Positions 26,411-35,344 of a DNA stretch of 64,000 nt are shown piece by piece. The stretch is from NCBI GenBank assembly GCA_963710535.1, contig CAVQAW010000003.1, positions 1,240,001 through 1,304,000 of the forward strand, in the 5' to 3' direction. Below the pieces are notes generated by a model, which did not search any database, was not told the DNA's origin, and saw nothing but the letters and a program-made list of their open reading frames with translations. Source of the DNA: Pelagihabitans sp963710535 (GTDB taxonomy: Bacteria > Bacteroidota > Bacteroidia > Flavobacteriales > Flavobacteriaceae). The translations under genes were made by a program, and so were the position numbers. Position 1 is the first letter of the stretch. The number at the start of each line of letters is the position of its first letter.

Positions 26411-28570
26411 ATGAAATCTTCAGCTTTCCTCTGTTTGTTATTCATTTTATGGTCACAAATTATGTTGGCCCAAGTTGAATCAAATTTCTTCCCGGAAGGA
26501 AACGCTAGGGCGAACATTAAATCCATGAAAGAAGATTTTAAGGCCAAGAATAAGAGCGAAATGCCCGCTTTCGATGTTCAGGCAATGATGCGTGAAGACG
26601 AGGAGACTAGCAATGCTAAGAAGCCAAAGCCCTATCGGTTTGGAAAAGGTTTTGACACCAACATTAAGCTACGCCTTGCGGATGACGGGGAGGAGACGGA
26701 TGGAATCCGAACCTGGTCAATGGAGTTTTATTCGGAAGGGGCCATCTCCATCAACTTTGTTTTGGAAAAATTAAGCCTTGCTGAAGGTGCGGAACTCTAT
26801 TTATTGAACGAAAGCGAAACAATGACCTATGGCCCAGTCACCAACATCGATAACAAGAAAAATGGCGTGTTCCTTACGGACCTAATTTTCGGTGAACGGG
26901 TTACAATGTACGTGACCGAACCGGTCGATGTGGAGGAAAGTTCAACGTTTACCATTAAAAAGGTCGTACATGCCTATCGGGGGCTTAGTCTGGGAGAAAT
27001 GACTGGCGGTAGTCCAGGAGCTTCCGAGGACTGCAACAACGACCTCGCCTGTTTTGCGGCATGGATGCTGGCCGGTCGTTCCGAGGCCTTGGTTTTATTG
27101 TCAAGCGGAAACGAACATTGCAGTGGCTGCCTGTTGACGAATACCGCCAACAACTTTCGCCCCTTTTTCTTGACTGCTTTTCACTGTGCGGACTCCGACC
27201 AAAACGATGTTTTGAGTGCAGGGGAAATAAATAATGCGGAGGATTGGATGTACAAATTCGGTTTTCGACAGATAAGCTGTACATCCACCAATTCGCACTT
27301 TAATTGGAGCACGACCAATGGGGCATCCTTCAGGGCCGGTTGGGGCAACACCGATTTCCTTCTTATGGAGCTTCAGAGTTCTAGTCCGATAAGCTACAGT
27401 GGAAATGTGACCTACGCAGGATGGGACAGGCTGGCGAACACACCGACAAGTGGAGCTTCGATACATCATCCAGCAGGTGACATGACCAAAATATCAATCG
27501 AAAATGATGCGTTTCAAATTTCAAGTTGGAATGGTACAAATAACATGTGGCTGGTGAACTTTGATGATGGCGTGGTACAGCACAAATCTTCGGGAAGCCC
27601 ACTTTTTAACCAAAATCAAAGGGTGGTTGGTCAATTGCACGGGAACCAGAATTTTAACCTTTTCAATACGTATTGCAATCAGCCAAGAGCAGAATATGGA
27701 AGGTTCAACCTTTCATGGACAGGAGGGGGTACGAACGATACTCGTTTGAGCAACTGGTTAGATCCTTGTGGGACCGGAGCGAATACAACCAACACCATTG
27801 TCGCACCTTATCTGAACACTTGGAGTTCCATAGGGTGTACTGCAAGAAGCTATACGGTCAATAATCTTCCGGCGGGTTCTACAATAAACTGGAGCAATAG
27901 CAGTAATCTAACAAGGACAACCTCCCAGGGGTCAAATCCCGCTAGCTTTAAAGCCAACGGGTCGGGCAGTGCGTGGGTTAGGGCTACTATTACTCCTCCG
28001 AACGGTTGTGGAAATACTTATTTTATCCAATCGACAACTTATGCGACCGGTGGTGGTTCAATTTTATCGGTATCAGTGTCCGGGCCTGACTCTTCGGGAT
28101 GGATTTATGCCACTGCGAGCAATGGCTCCGGTCCTTATACGTGGACCCTTAACAATAATACAACGTGGACGACTTCCTCCAACAATACTTCGCGATACGT
28201 AGGTTGCAACGGAGGGTATCTCTATGTACAGGCTACGGGAATATGTGGTGGCACAGCTACAGGTTCTGCATTTATACAAAATTGTTCGGGTGGGGGATAT
28301 TACCTAACCGTTTATCCAAATCCCTCCTCGAACGAAATAACTGTCGAGAAAAATAGTGAACATGAAAGTTTCAGCACCTCTGAAGCGACCTTTGAGGATT
28401 CCGTTACTTTAAAGCTCTATGATTTTGGAGCTTCCCTTGTGAAATCAGAAACATATGAAGAGAAGTCCCAAAAAATAAAATTGGATATAAGTAATCTGAA
28501 AAAGGGGAATTATTTTCTTAAGATTACTGGAAAGGGGTTCGATGAAACCCATCAAGTAATCGTTGAGTAA
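26411..28570 (+). CDS. T9SS-secreted Lys-C-like serine protease (S1 family)
   Basis: Exported endopeptidase of 719 residues. The signal peptide is KSSAFLCLLFILWSQIMLAQ. An N-terminal propeptide/beta-domain covers about 20-195. The trypsin-fold catalytic domain spans about 200-455 with His258 (LTAFHCAD), Asp315 (NTDFLLMEL) and Ser394 (KSSGSPLF). The GSSGSP-type serine motif and paired cysteines (HCSGCL, DCNNDLACF) fit the lysyl-endopeptidase group. A PKD/Ig-like domain with NLPAGSTINWSNSSNL follows, then a second beta-repeat, and a T9SS type A sorting domain at about 632-719 (LTVYPNPSSNEI and LKKGNYFLKITGKGFDETHQ). It should be exported to the cell surface or released. It forms a pair with the preceding lipoprotein. 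Confidence 0.9.
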   Translation: MKSSAFLCLLFILWSQIMLAQVESNFFPEGNARANIKSMKEDFKAKNKSEMPAFDVQAMMREDEETSNAKKPKPYRFGKGFDTNIKLRLADDGEETDGIRTWSMEFYSEGAISINFVLEKLSLAEGAELYLLNESETMTYGPVTNIDNKKNGVFLTDLIFGERVTMYVTEPVDVEESSTFTIKKVVHAYRGLSLGEMTGGSPGASEDCNNDLACFAAWMLAGRSEALVLLSSGNEHCSGCLLTNTANNFRPFFLTAFHCADSDQNDVLSAGEINNAEDWMYKFGFRQISCTSTNSHFNWSTTNGASFRAGWGNTDFLLMELQSSSPISYSGNVTYAGWDRLANTPTSGASIHHPAGDMTKISIENDAFQISSWNGTNNMWLVNFDDGVVQHKSSGSPLFNQNQRVVGQLHGNQNFNLFNTYCNQPRAEYGRFNLSWTGGGTNDTRLSNWLDPCGTGANTTNTIVAPYLNTWSSIGCTARSYTVNNLPAGSTINWSNSSNLTRTTSQGSNPASFKANGSGSAWVRATITPPNGCGNTYFIQSTTYATGGGSILSVSVSGPDSSGWIYATASNGSGPYTWTLNNNTTWTTSSNNTSRYVGCNGGYLYVQATGICGGTATGSAFIQNCSGGGYYLTVYPNPSSNEITVEKNSEHESFSTSEATFEDSVTLKLYDFGASLVKSETYEEKSQKIKLDISNLKKGNYFLKITGKGFDETHQVIVE

Positions 28571-28592
28571 CTTGTGGTTTACAACAAATATT

Positions 28593-28617
28593 AAGGGGCT
28601 TGTAGGCCCCTTTTTTT
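28593..28617 (+). terminator. Intrinsic terminator after the protease
   Basis: AAGGGGC / GCCCCTT stem with a 6-base loop followed by seven T residues, 22 bases after the protease stop codon. Confidence 0.85.
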
Positions 28618-28820
28618 GTGATGTGTCCTTTCTGCAGTGTTGATTACTACGCCCCAAAAATTCAGGATATTATCCCCACAGATTTCGATGGGTTCATATT
28701 TTGGGTTTTCGGGCAGTAGAAATTTTTTAATACAAAAGCTTAAATTCGTAATATTAATAAAATAGAAATATGCGTACTAGCAGGCATATGAGATTGTTGC
28801 CACAGTTTTGAGAAAAACCA

Positions 28821-29180
28821 ATGTACAGATATTCAAACCATTCAAAAATTTTCGGGACAGGCAGAATTGATGAAAAATTCAGGGGGATTTTTCAACGAAT
28901 TACCCAAATAATTGAGAACGAAACTGAAGATTATATTTTGAATGTAAACTCTACTGAATATGCAGAACATTTAGCGAATTCATATCAATTGGAAATTCCT
29001 ATAATCCACTATGATGATGTTTATGCAGATAGCTATGAAGACGATATTCCTATGGAATATTTTTCCAAAAGCTATGACAGATTCGGAGTTGATAAAGTAA
29101 GAAAAGAAATAATTCAATTTTTTATTCCTGTTAGTGGTGCACGGAACTGCCATTATAAATGTACCTTTCATCAAGTATAA
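28821..29180 (+). pseudogene. N-terminal piece of a PD-(D/E)XK-type protein, split by the protease cassette
   Basis: An open frame of 119 codons, MYRYSNHSKIFGTGRIDEKF through IIQFFIPVSG, then unrelated residues to the stop. From memory of the family, proteins with this N-terminus are several hundred residues long and continue with a segment like LSSLGVPLQRK ... GKTDI ... AECKFW. That continuation is found in the same orientation 4.4 kb away at 33573-34005. I interpret the two pieces as one gene broken by arrival of the DNA between them, with loss of the middle. Confidence 0.6.
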
Positions 29181-29200
29181 CGGTATACTCAATTAACGTA

Positions 29201-29524
29201 TTAGTGCAGATTTTGAATCAATACATTCTCAATATTGTGTTCGAACTTAAAGAAATTTTGACTGTTGCTCCGAATTTGTGAATAAAATCCTTTTGATACC
29301 AATACGGTATCGTTCTTAAAGAATCTTTCTTTAATAAAAGTACTATCCTTTTTCAGCGTTATGGTTTCTGAAAAATCCAGGCCTCGTTCATAAATAATTT
29401 GCCCAGTAAGGCCCACGTTGATTGCCCGGAGCTTATAAGTCTTTTGATCTTGATTAACAAAAAAATCATCCTCATTGTCGCATGCGAAGACGCCAAAGAT
29501 AAGAGCCAGCAGAAAGTATCTCAT
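29201..29524 (-). CDS. Small lipoprotein, unrecognised
   Basis: Lipoprotein of 107 residues. The start at 29524 gives the signal RYFLLALIFGVFAC with lipobox Cys14. The mature part (YKLRAINVGLTGQIIYERGL, FSETITLKKDSTFIKERFF) is beta-rich and contains the KDSTF-x-K-x-RF pattern seen in small Bacteroidota lipoproteins. It ends only 20 bases from the split nuclease fragment, so it may be cut at its C-terminus. No function is assigned. Confidence 0.55.
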   Translation of the reverse strand: MRYFLLALIFGVFACDNEDDFFVNQDQKTYKLRAINVGLTGQIIYERGLDFSETITLKKDSTFIKERFFKNDTVLVSKGFYSQIRSNSQNFFKFEHNIENVLIQNLH

Positions 29525-29542
29525 GAAAGCATCTTTAAACAT

Positions 29543-29869
29543 GTTTTATTATAAGACTCAAGTATTGTAATATAGTTGCGTATTCCGAGAACTAAATTCC
29601 ACAAATTACAATTCATTTGTTAAGTTGTTTCTGGATAGTCCTACATATTGAAAGTTTAGTTCTGCATCATAATTCAAGCCTTTAATCGGGCGTGATCTAA
29701 AATATTGAGATTTTTGTATCGAATATCATCTGTCAAAAGCGTGGCATTTTGCCGCTCAAAACTTGACCTTTAATTCTAGAATGAGGTAAAACAATTCCCT
29801 TAAAAATAAATGAAAAAATCGGGGATGATAACATCCTTGAACTAGTAGTTAATAAGTTTTGGACGTAAA
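29543..29869. other. Gene-free AT-rich interval
   Basis: No open frame, RNA gene or clear hairpin that I can support in these 327 bases downstream of the second protease copy. Confidence 0.4.
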
Positions 29870-32020
29870 TTATTCTTTGACGATCTGATGGGTTTCATCC
29901 AATTCTTTGCCGATTATCCTAAGAATATAAGTGCCTTTTTTCAATTCGGATAAGTCTAAACTTGGTCTGCCCGTCGATTTATCGAACTGTTTTTCAAGGA
30001 CCAGTTTTCCATTAAAATCATAGAGCATCATATTCAAAGAACCATAAATTTCCGTAACTCCCGCGCCTTGTGATGACAACTCTTTCGCAGCGAGGTCCAA
30101 GAAAATCTCCGAGCTGGTCGGATTCGGTGATGCTACCATAAAGGAACTTGAGCACCCAGCAAAAATAGATTTTGTAACCGTGACTGGCCCTCAAGAATTT
30201 TGACTATCGACCCTAATGTTCGCCGAAGTGTTGCAGGGCACTGTAACAATCCAATTACTGTCATAGCTTGTCAAAAGTGGTCCAGAATTTACCTTGTATT
30301 TGAAAGGCGATGTGCCGTTCACCACATTGACGACAATATTGGCCATCCCTGAAGGTGGTGCTGGGTTATTGGTGGTAAATACTTCTACCAATATAGAACC
30401 AGCAACGACATTTCTTTTTAAAGTCATTGTACCACAAACACCCGGACGGGTAATAACGGCTTGAATCCAAGCGTTTCCATAGCTATTGGCGGAAAAGGTG
30501 CATGGATTGGCACCGGGTGCCGAGGTTCGCATGAGATTACCACTACTGCTCCAGCTAATTGTAGATCCGGCGGGAAGGTTGGGAATTGAATACGATGCAC
30601 CGGAAGGACAAACTGTATTGTTTCCCAAAAGCGCAGGCGATCTGGTTGTGTTGGTGGTTGTGGCTCCGGATCCACACGAATCCAACCAATAACTCAATTG
30701 GGTTGAAGTTGATCCGCCCCCGGTCCACGAGAGATTAAAACGGCCGAAGTGTTTTGTGGCTGGAGCACAAAGGCCGAAGCCACCGTGTAACTGGCCAACG
30801 ACCCTTCGGTTCTGATTGAAAAAAGGCGAGCCGGAAGATCCTGGCTCAGTAGTACCATCATCAAGTCTTGAATTCCAATGTGTGTTTAGAGGGGAAGTTC
30901 CATTAGCCCAATTCAAGGTTGTACTATTTGAGGCTATTGGAGGTGTATTAACATTATCAAAAGATATTTTCATTACATCTCCCGTTGGATGGTGGATGCT
31001 AGTTCCAGAAGTCGGAATGTTAGCGGTCCTATCCCACCCAAGCCATGAAATCTGGTTATTGCCCGCAGGAGTGTTTATCATTTCCATTAACGCAAAGTCC
31101 GTATTGAAATAGGCCGCTTTAAAACTAGCTCCATTATAAGTAGTCCCTAAATTCGCAGAACTACCATTACATGATGTTTTCTTATATTGAAATTTGAACA
31201 TCCAGTTCTGGGCATTGTTTTTTTCTACCGTAGATAAACTTCCACTATTATCGCTATCTATACAGTGAAAAGCCGATAGAAAATAAGGTTTGAAATTTTG
31301 ATCGGTATTCATTAACAAAGCGCCTGAGCATAGGGCATCTCCACTCGACAACAAAACAAGACCAACCGCATCAGACTCTAAATCCCACGCCGGAAAACAT
31401 TCAATATCGTTATGGCATCCTAAAGATGAATTCAAGCCGCTATTCAATGTAGGCAACACATTTTTATAGGCATGGACAACACTTTTTATTGTCAACTGAG
31501 TTTTGCCATGTTGTTGTAAAGGTTCGAACAAATAAATAATTACATCATCACTTTCCACCAAATCTGTTAGAAAATAGCCATTTCCGGTATTGTGAATAGA
31601 TGTAACCGGCCCATATAACATTGTGCCATTTTCATTTGAAATGAATAATTGAGCACCATCCGGAAGATAGAAATCATTAAAAACGAAATTAATGGAATAC
31701 GCATCTTTTGATTGAAACCCCATTGACCACATTCTTCCATTATCCACATTGGTCCAGACCCCGTTCGAAAGGTTGATATTGGTGTCGAAAGCCTTCCCAA
31801 AACGAAATGGTACTGCCATATCTTTTGCCTCCATATCTTCTTCCAGCATTTTTGAAACATCAAAGGAGGGCATGATGTTTTTTTTGACAGGCAGTTGATT
31901 TTTTGATGCAAATTCGATATGTTCAAGTGAGTTCCCTTCTGGAAAAAATTTGGTTTCGACTTGTCCTAGAACCAGTTGACCACAAGAAATGGTCAAAAAA
32001 AATAGTAGTATTCGTTTCAT
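29870..32020 (-). pseudogene. Second Lys-C-like T9SS protease, interrupted by an in-frame TGA
   Basis: Paralogue of the protease at 26411, same architecture: signal KRILLFFLTISCGQLVLGQ, propeptide starting VETKFFPEGN, catalytic His in FLSAFHCID, Asp in FNTDFALMEM, Ser in EPGSSGSPFF, then the NLPAGSTISWSSSG repeat. The frame stops at TGA 30191-30193 (NIRVDSQNS-stop). It continues without frame change as GPVTVTKSIFAGCSSSF and a complete T9SS sorting domain (SPNPTSSEIFLDL to LDETHQIVKE) ending at 29870. Alignment with the intact copy places the TGA on a conserved cysteine (ATGICGG). The product would keep its catalytic domain but lose its secretion signal unless the stop is read through. Confidence 0.85.
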
Positions 32021-32080
32021 TTTTCGTATGCATTTTAATTCATTTTTTTATTTAAAATAGCTTGATTTGAGCAATAATAT

Positions 32081-32422
32081 TCAATCCATTTTGAACCCCA
32101 GTTCTTCTAATGTGCGCTTGTTTGAACTTGGTGCTTTAACAAATATTTTCAAACCTGTAGTACAAGCGCACGATTCGCACATGAGCAATCCAGTAGATTG
32201 GTCCTCAAAACTTATTTCCAGTACTGTTACGCCCTTGTTTTCCAAAAATTCCTTTAATGCCTCGCTTGTTTCGGAGTTGGCATCATTTTTCCCTGTGCCC
32301 CAAGGATCTAGGCACCCTGTTTGATCCCAATAAAATATTATATCGTTGTTTTGATCATCTGTATCTTCACAGTTAGTATAGGTTATCAAAATCAGTAGTA
32401 GGTATATGGTTTTCAATTTCAT
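32081..32422 (-). CDS. Small cysteine-rich lipoprotein
   Basis: Lipoprotein of 113 residues with lipobox TYTNC (Cys18). The mature part begins with an acidic linker, then IIFYWDQTGCLDPWGTGKND, and later LLMCESCACTTGLKIFVKAP. The CxxCxC cluster plus one more Cys suggests disulfides or a metal site. The WDQTGCxDPWG ... CxSCxCxTGxxIxV pattern recurs in hypothetical Bacteroidota lipoproteins as far as I recall, with no known function. Here it lies inside the decayed second protease cassette, 60 bases upstream of the protease on the same strand. Confidence 0.7.
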   Translation of the reverse strand: MKLKTIYLLLILITYTNCEDTDDQNNDIIFYWDQTGCLDPWGTGKNDANSETSEALKEFLENKGVTVLEISFEDQSTGLLMCESCACTTGLKIFVKAPSSNKRTLEELGFKMD

Positions 32423-32446
32423 AATTTTAAATTTTTAAGGTTAACA

Positions 32447-32665
32447 TTAGATAGAACTTTTAGATACTATTGATACTCTGTGTTCATCCATTATTATTTG
32501 GAGATCGAAAGATTGAAAAACCTTGATTTTGTTAGGTTCAAAATCTATATCAATTAGGGTCGATTGATCTAGTTCGCTTCCTTCAGAAAATTGTTTTGTC
32601 TCGACATGCGCACTTATGGAGTGTATAAGGATAAACGCCAATAATAAAAAATGGAGTTTTTTCAT
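32447..32665 (-). pseudogene. N-terminal fragment of a third T9SS protease
   Basis: Only the signal peptide and the start of the propeptide remain: MKKLHFLLLAFILIHSISAH, then VETKQFSEGSELDQ and KVFQSFDLQIIMDEHR. These match VETKFFPEGNSLEH ... PSFDVSKMLEEDM of the protease at 32020 and VESNFFPEGN ... PAFDVQAMMREDE of the intact one. The frame ends at 72 codons with no catalytic domain. It sits directly after the lipoprotein copy (2 bases), the same order as the intact pair. Confidence 0.75.
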
Positions 32666-32666
32666 G

Positions 32667-33264
32667 TTAGTTTATTTTAAAGTTGATTGTGTACGTTCTG
32701 TTTCTAATAATCTTTTTTCTGTTACCTTTACTAAAGTGAAAATTCAGTTCGATTCTAGTGTAGTAGTCTCCTTTCGGTAAATAATCAATGGTCGCAGCTG
32801 TACACAGAGGGTGCGAAGGTTGAGTTCCATCGGTTAGTACCCAAGGCGAGTTGATTGACAAAGCTTCGGTTGGCATCAATCTAAATTCACGTGGCCCTCC
32901 GATGAATTCGCACCACACTCCGGACCATGGTTTTCCCATATCGACATTATCCGATGTTTTGAATACTTTGAAAAAATCTTGGGTAATAAATTCAGGTGTA
33001 ACAACGATTTCATCCGATGTTAAGTTTTTAAAAAGAGAAATCAAAGATGAAATTCTCTCCTTCGTCAAAAGAGGTCGACTCAACACCATTTTCATCCAAT
33101 AAACAGAAATTAAATTCAATGCTTTCCGCTACGTTTTCAATGCACTTAGCGCTGTCTCCTATTGCTACTTCAAGTTCGGTGTTATCGTTTTTTTCGCAAC
33201 CGGCAGTTATAAAAAATAGCATATAACTTGAAAAGCTAATACGCACTATAATTGTGGCTTTCAT
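32667..33264 (-). pseudogene. Second copy of the inhibitor-like lipoprotein, frameshifted
   Basis: Two frames together match the intact lipoprotein at 25780. The first runs MKATIIVRISFSSYMLFFIT with lipobox ITAGC and reaches STSFDEGENFIFDFSF, then stops. The second continues as KNLTSDEIVVTPEF through MGKPWSGVWCEF, SINSPWVLTDG and LPKGDYYTRIELNFHF. Removing one base from the run at 33030-33034 (T5 on the coding strand) restores DFSFKNLTSDE. This is either a true frameshift or a homopolymer error. Confidence 0.75.
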
Positions 33265-33572
33265 CATTTGGCTTATTTTTAATATCAACATTATATAGAA
33301 CTATTGAGTTCTGTGATATGCTATTGCTTATGAAGTCCCGCTATTGTTGGATTTCATCTTCAATGATTAAAAAAAGTCAGAAAATTATTGGGTATGCAGA
33401 TTTCGGAAGTGGCGCGTCTATACTGTAGACATTAACGCCGAAAAATTAGTGTACTATCTGCATAGGTATTGAGGATTTAACTTGTTAAAGATATAAATAT
33501 TTCAACATGAAACTGATTTGTTTTCAACAATTTTCTTGGATATTCTCAAGGCAAAAAACTGTTTGTCAGATA

Positions 33573-34005
33573 TATAAGAATAAGCTATTGAGTAAAAATA
33601 GCCTAATGTCTTCTTTAGGTGTGCCATTACAAAGGAAAAGTACTACTACGAACACCTTTTCTGTACCTAAACCAAAGCTTAAAGAGAAAATTAAAATCAG
33701 TAAACCTATTGTGACAGAAAAAGGTTTTAAGCCCGAACCAACATTAAACGAAGATAGTTTCAGACATATTTTAAAATTAATAAATGATGTAGGTAAGAAT
33801 TTTGAACGAATGCCAAGTGTATATAAGGGAAAAGGCGAAGAAGATTTGCGTGACCATATATTAATGACATTAGACCCAAATTTTGAACTTGGTAGTGCAA
33901 GTGGAGAAACATTTAATAAATCTGGAAAAACGGATATTCAATTACGTTACGACAGCTCTGTTATTTTCATAGCTGAATGTAAATTTTGGAGCGGTGCAGG
34001 AAGAT
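33573..34005 (+). pseudogene. C-terminal half of the split PD-(D/E)XK protein, fused to primase debris
   Basis: Contains LLSKNSLMSSLGVPLQRK, EPTLNEDSFRHILKLINDVG, SVYKGKGEEDLRDHILMTL and the nuclease core SGKTDIQLRYDSSVIFIAEC then KFW, with the Asp and ExK of a restriction-endonuclease-like fold. After KFWSGAG the same open frame (33507-34367) continues into unrelated primase sequence. The N-terminal partner is at 28821. The ORF as a whole is a chimera created by deletion and I do not treat it as a functional gene. Confidence 0.65.
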
Positions 34006-34931
34006 ACTATTGTGCTGTATGTATCTTTGTAAACCCCGAAGCGCTGGCAAAACTCGGGCACTTTCCGACCAGGTCGACCGAAAAAGAAGCTTGGTTCCTG
34101 AGCCCGTTCCGGCCGGAGACCCAAGCCTCTTTCAAGGTGTCCAAGAAACTCAATAGATGGTACGACCATGGGGCGGGAAAAGGCGGTAATGTAATCGACC
34201 TAATATGCCAAATCAACAAATCTTCCGTCAGAGAGGCCTTAAGCTTCTTGGAGCAGGGCCAGACCTCTTTCTCTTTTCAGCAGCAGCCTCCAGTTGGAAC
34301 CCAAAAGGATAAAGGGCTAGAAATTCTCCATGCACGTCCTATTGGGCATTATGGACTAGTTACATAGTTGTCTGAACGGAGAAATTCCATTTCTACGGCA
34401 TCGACTTTGTAGGGAAGTTCATTATCACATAAGGGACTACGATACTTCGCCATAGGATTGAAGAACGATTCAGGTGGATGGGAGCTACGCAACAAATACT
34501 ATAAGAATTCCAGCTCCCCGAAGGACATTACCCACATCAAAAATGGAAACGGAAAACTCATCGTTACCGAAGGAATGTTCGACCTATTATCCATTTTGGA
34601 ATTTAATAAAGAAATAGAAACCGAATATGATTTTTTAGTATTGAACTCAACGGCATTGGTCAAAAAAGCGATTAAGCCAATGGACCCTTACGACCGAATC
34701 GACCTATATCTGGACAATGATACGACCGGTAAAGCAACGACCCAAAACTTGATGGCCCGTTCCAATAACTGTTTGGACAAATCAAGTTTATACGAGGGGT
34801 ATAAGGACATGAACGAATGGTTGATTTTTAAGGCTAAAAATGGATTTGGTCAGGAAGCGCAAGATGTGTTTTTGTTGCCACAAAAACGATCTTGCTTTGC
34901 TCCCGGCGGTCGCAAAGTAAAAAAGAAATGA
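34006..34931 (+). pseudogene. Decayed mobile-element primase (CHC2-like plus Toprim)
   Basis: Begins abruptly after the nuclease fragment. ALAKLGHFPTRSTEKEAWFL, SPFRPETQASFKVSKKLNRW and YDHGAGKGGNVIDL are the N-terminal domain of primases on Bacteroidota mobile elements. A stop at 34365-34367 and a shifted stretch (EIPFLRHRLCREVHYHI) follow. The original frame then resumes with YFAIGLKNDSGGWELRNKYY and the Toprim core (LIVTEGMFDLLS, DLYLDNDTTG). Stops and frameshifts in the middle make it nonfunctional. The catalytic Toprim residues themselves are intact. Confidence 0.75.
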
Positions 34932-34995
34932 AAAGGACCTACATCAAGTTCCGTTGCTCCATCTACGAGAAGAAACTGCCCAAGAACAGGCGCAA

Positions 34996-35164
34996 GTCCC
35001 TCTTTTGTTGGGATGGAATTCCGCCGAAATTCCGGGCGGAGCATTTACCCAGGGTCCCATAACCAAGGAAAGTTTTATCGTAAAAGTTAAGGAAGCCTAT
35101 CCTAAGAACTATGAGGAGGTATTAAAATTATACCCCCACAATACGGCCACGGAACTTGAATGGG
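34996..35164 (+). pseudogene. Carboxylesterase C-terminal remnant
   Basis: About 55 residues, VPLLLGWNSAEIPGGAFTQG, then FIVKVKEAYPKNYEEVLKLY and PHNTATELE, resemble the segment before the catalytic His in type-B carboxylesterases. Sequence on both sides is unrelated. Its end overlaps an antisense fragment of a secreted protein, so two truncated genes meet here. Confidence 0.55.
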
Positions 35165-35325
35165 CCGTAATCCAAAAGAATGCTATAAGGAATGCGGTTT
35201 TTCTCTAATGGAGCGAAGGCAGTGTTAATTGCAGTTGCCACCGATGTATTCGAAGATTGAGAGTAGACTGAAGTTTGGGAGATTAAAACGGTCATTACGA
35301 AAATGACAGCGTAGTTTTTTTTCAT
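35128..35325 (-). pseudogene. N-terminal remnant of a secreted protein
   Basis: Signal peptide MKKNYAVIFVMTVLISQTSV, then NTAFAPLEKNRIPYSILLDY and GPF, after which the sequence runs into the antisense carboxylesterase fragment. The L-x-K-x-R/K-I-P-x-x-I/L-L-L-D-Y pattern resembles the N-terminus of large secreted Flavobacteriia proteins, but the remainder is absent. Confidence 0.5.
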
Positions 35326-35344
35326 TGGCCTAAGTTGTTTATGG

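Noticed and set aside
33507..34367. An intact 286-codon gene.
   Set aside because: The frame joins a nuclease fragment to the start of a decayed primase with no domain linker. It is a chance fusion, not a gene.
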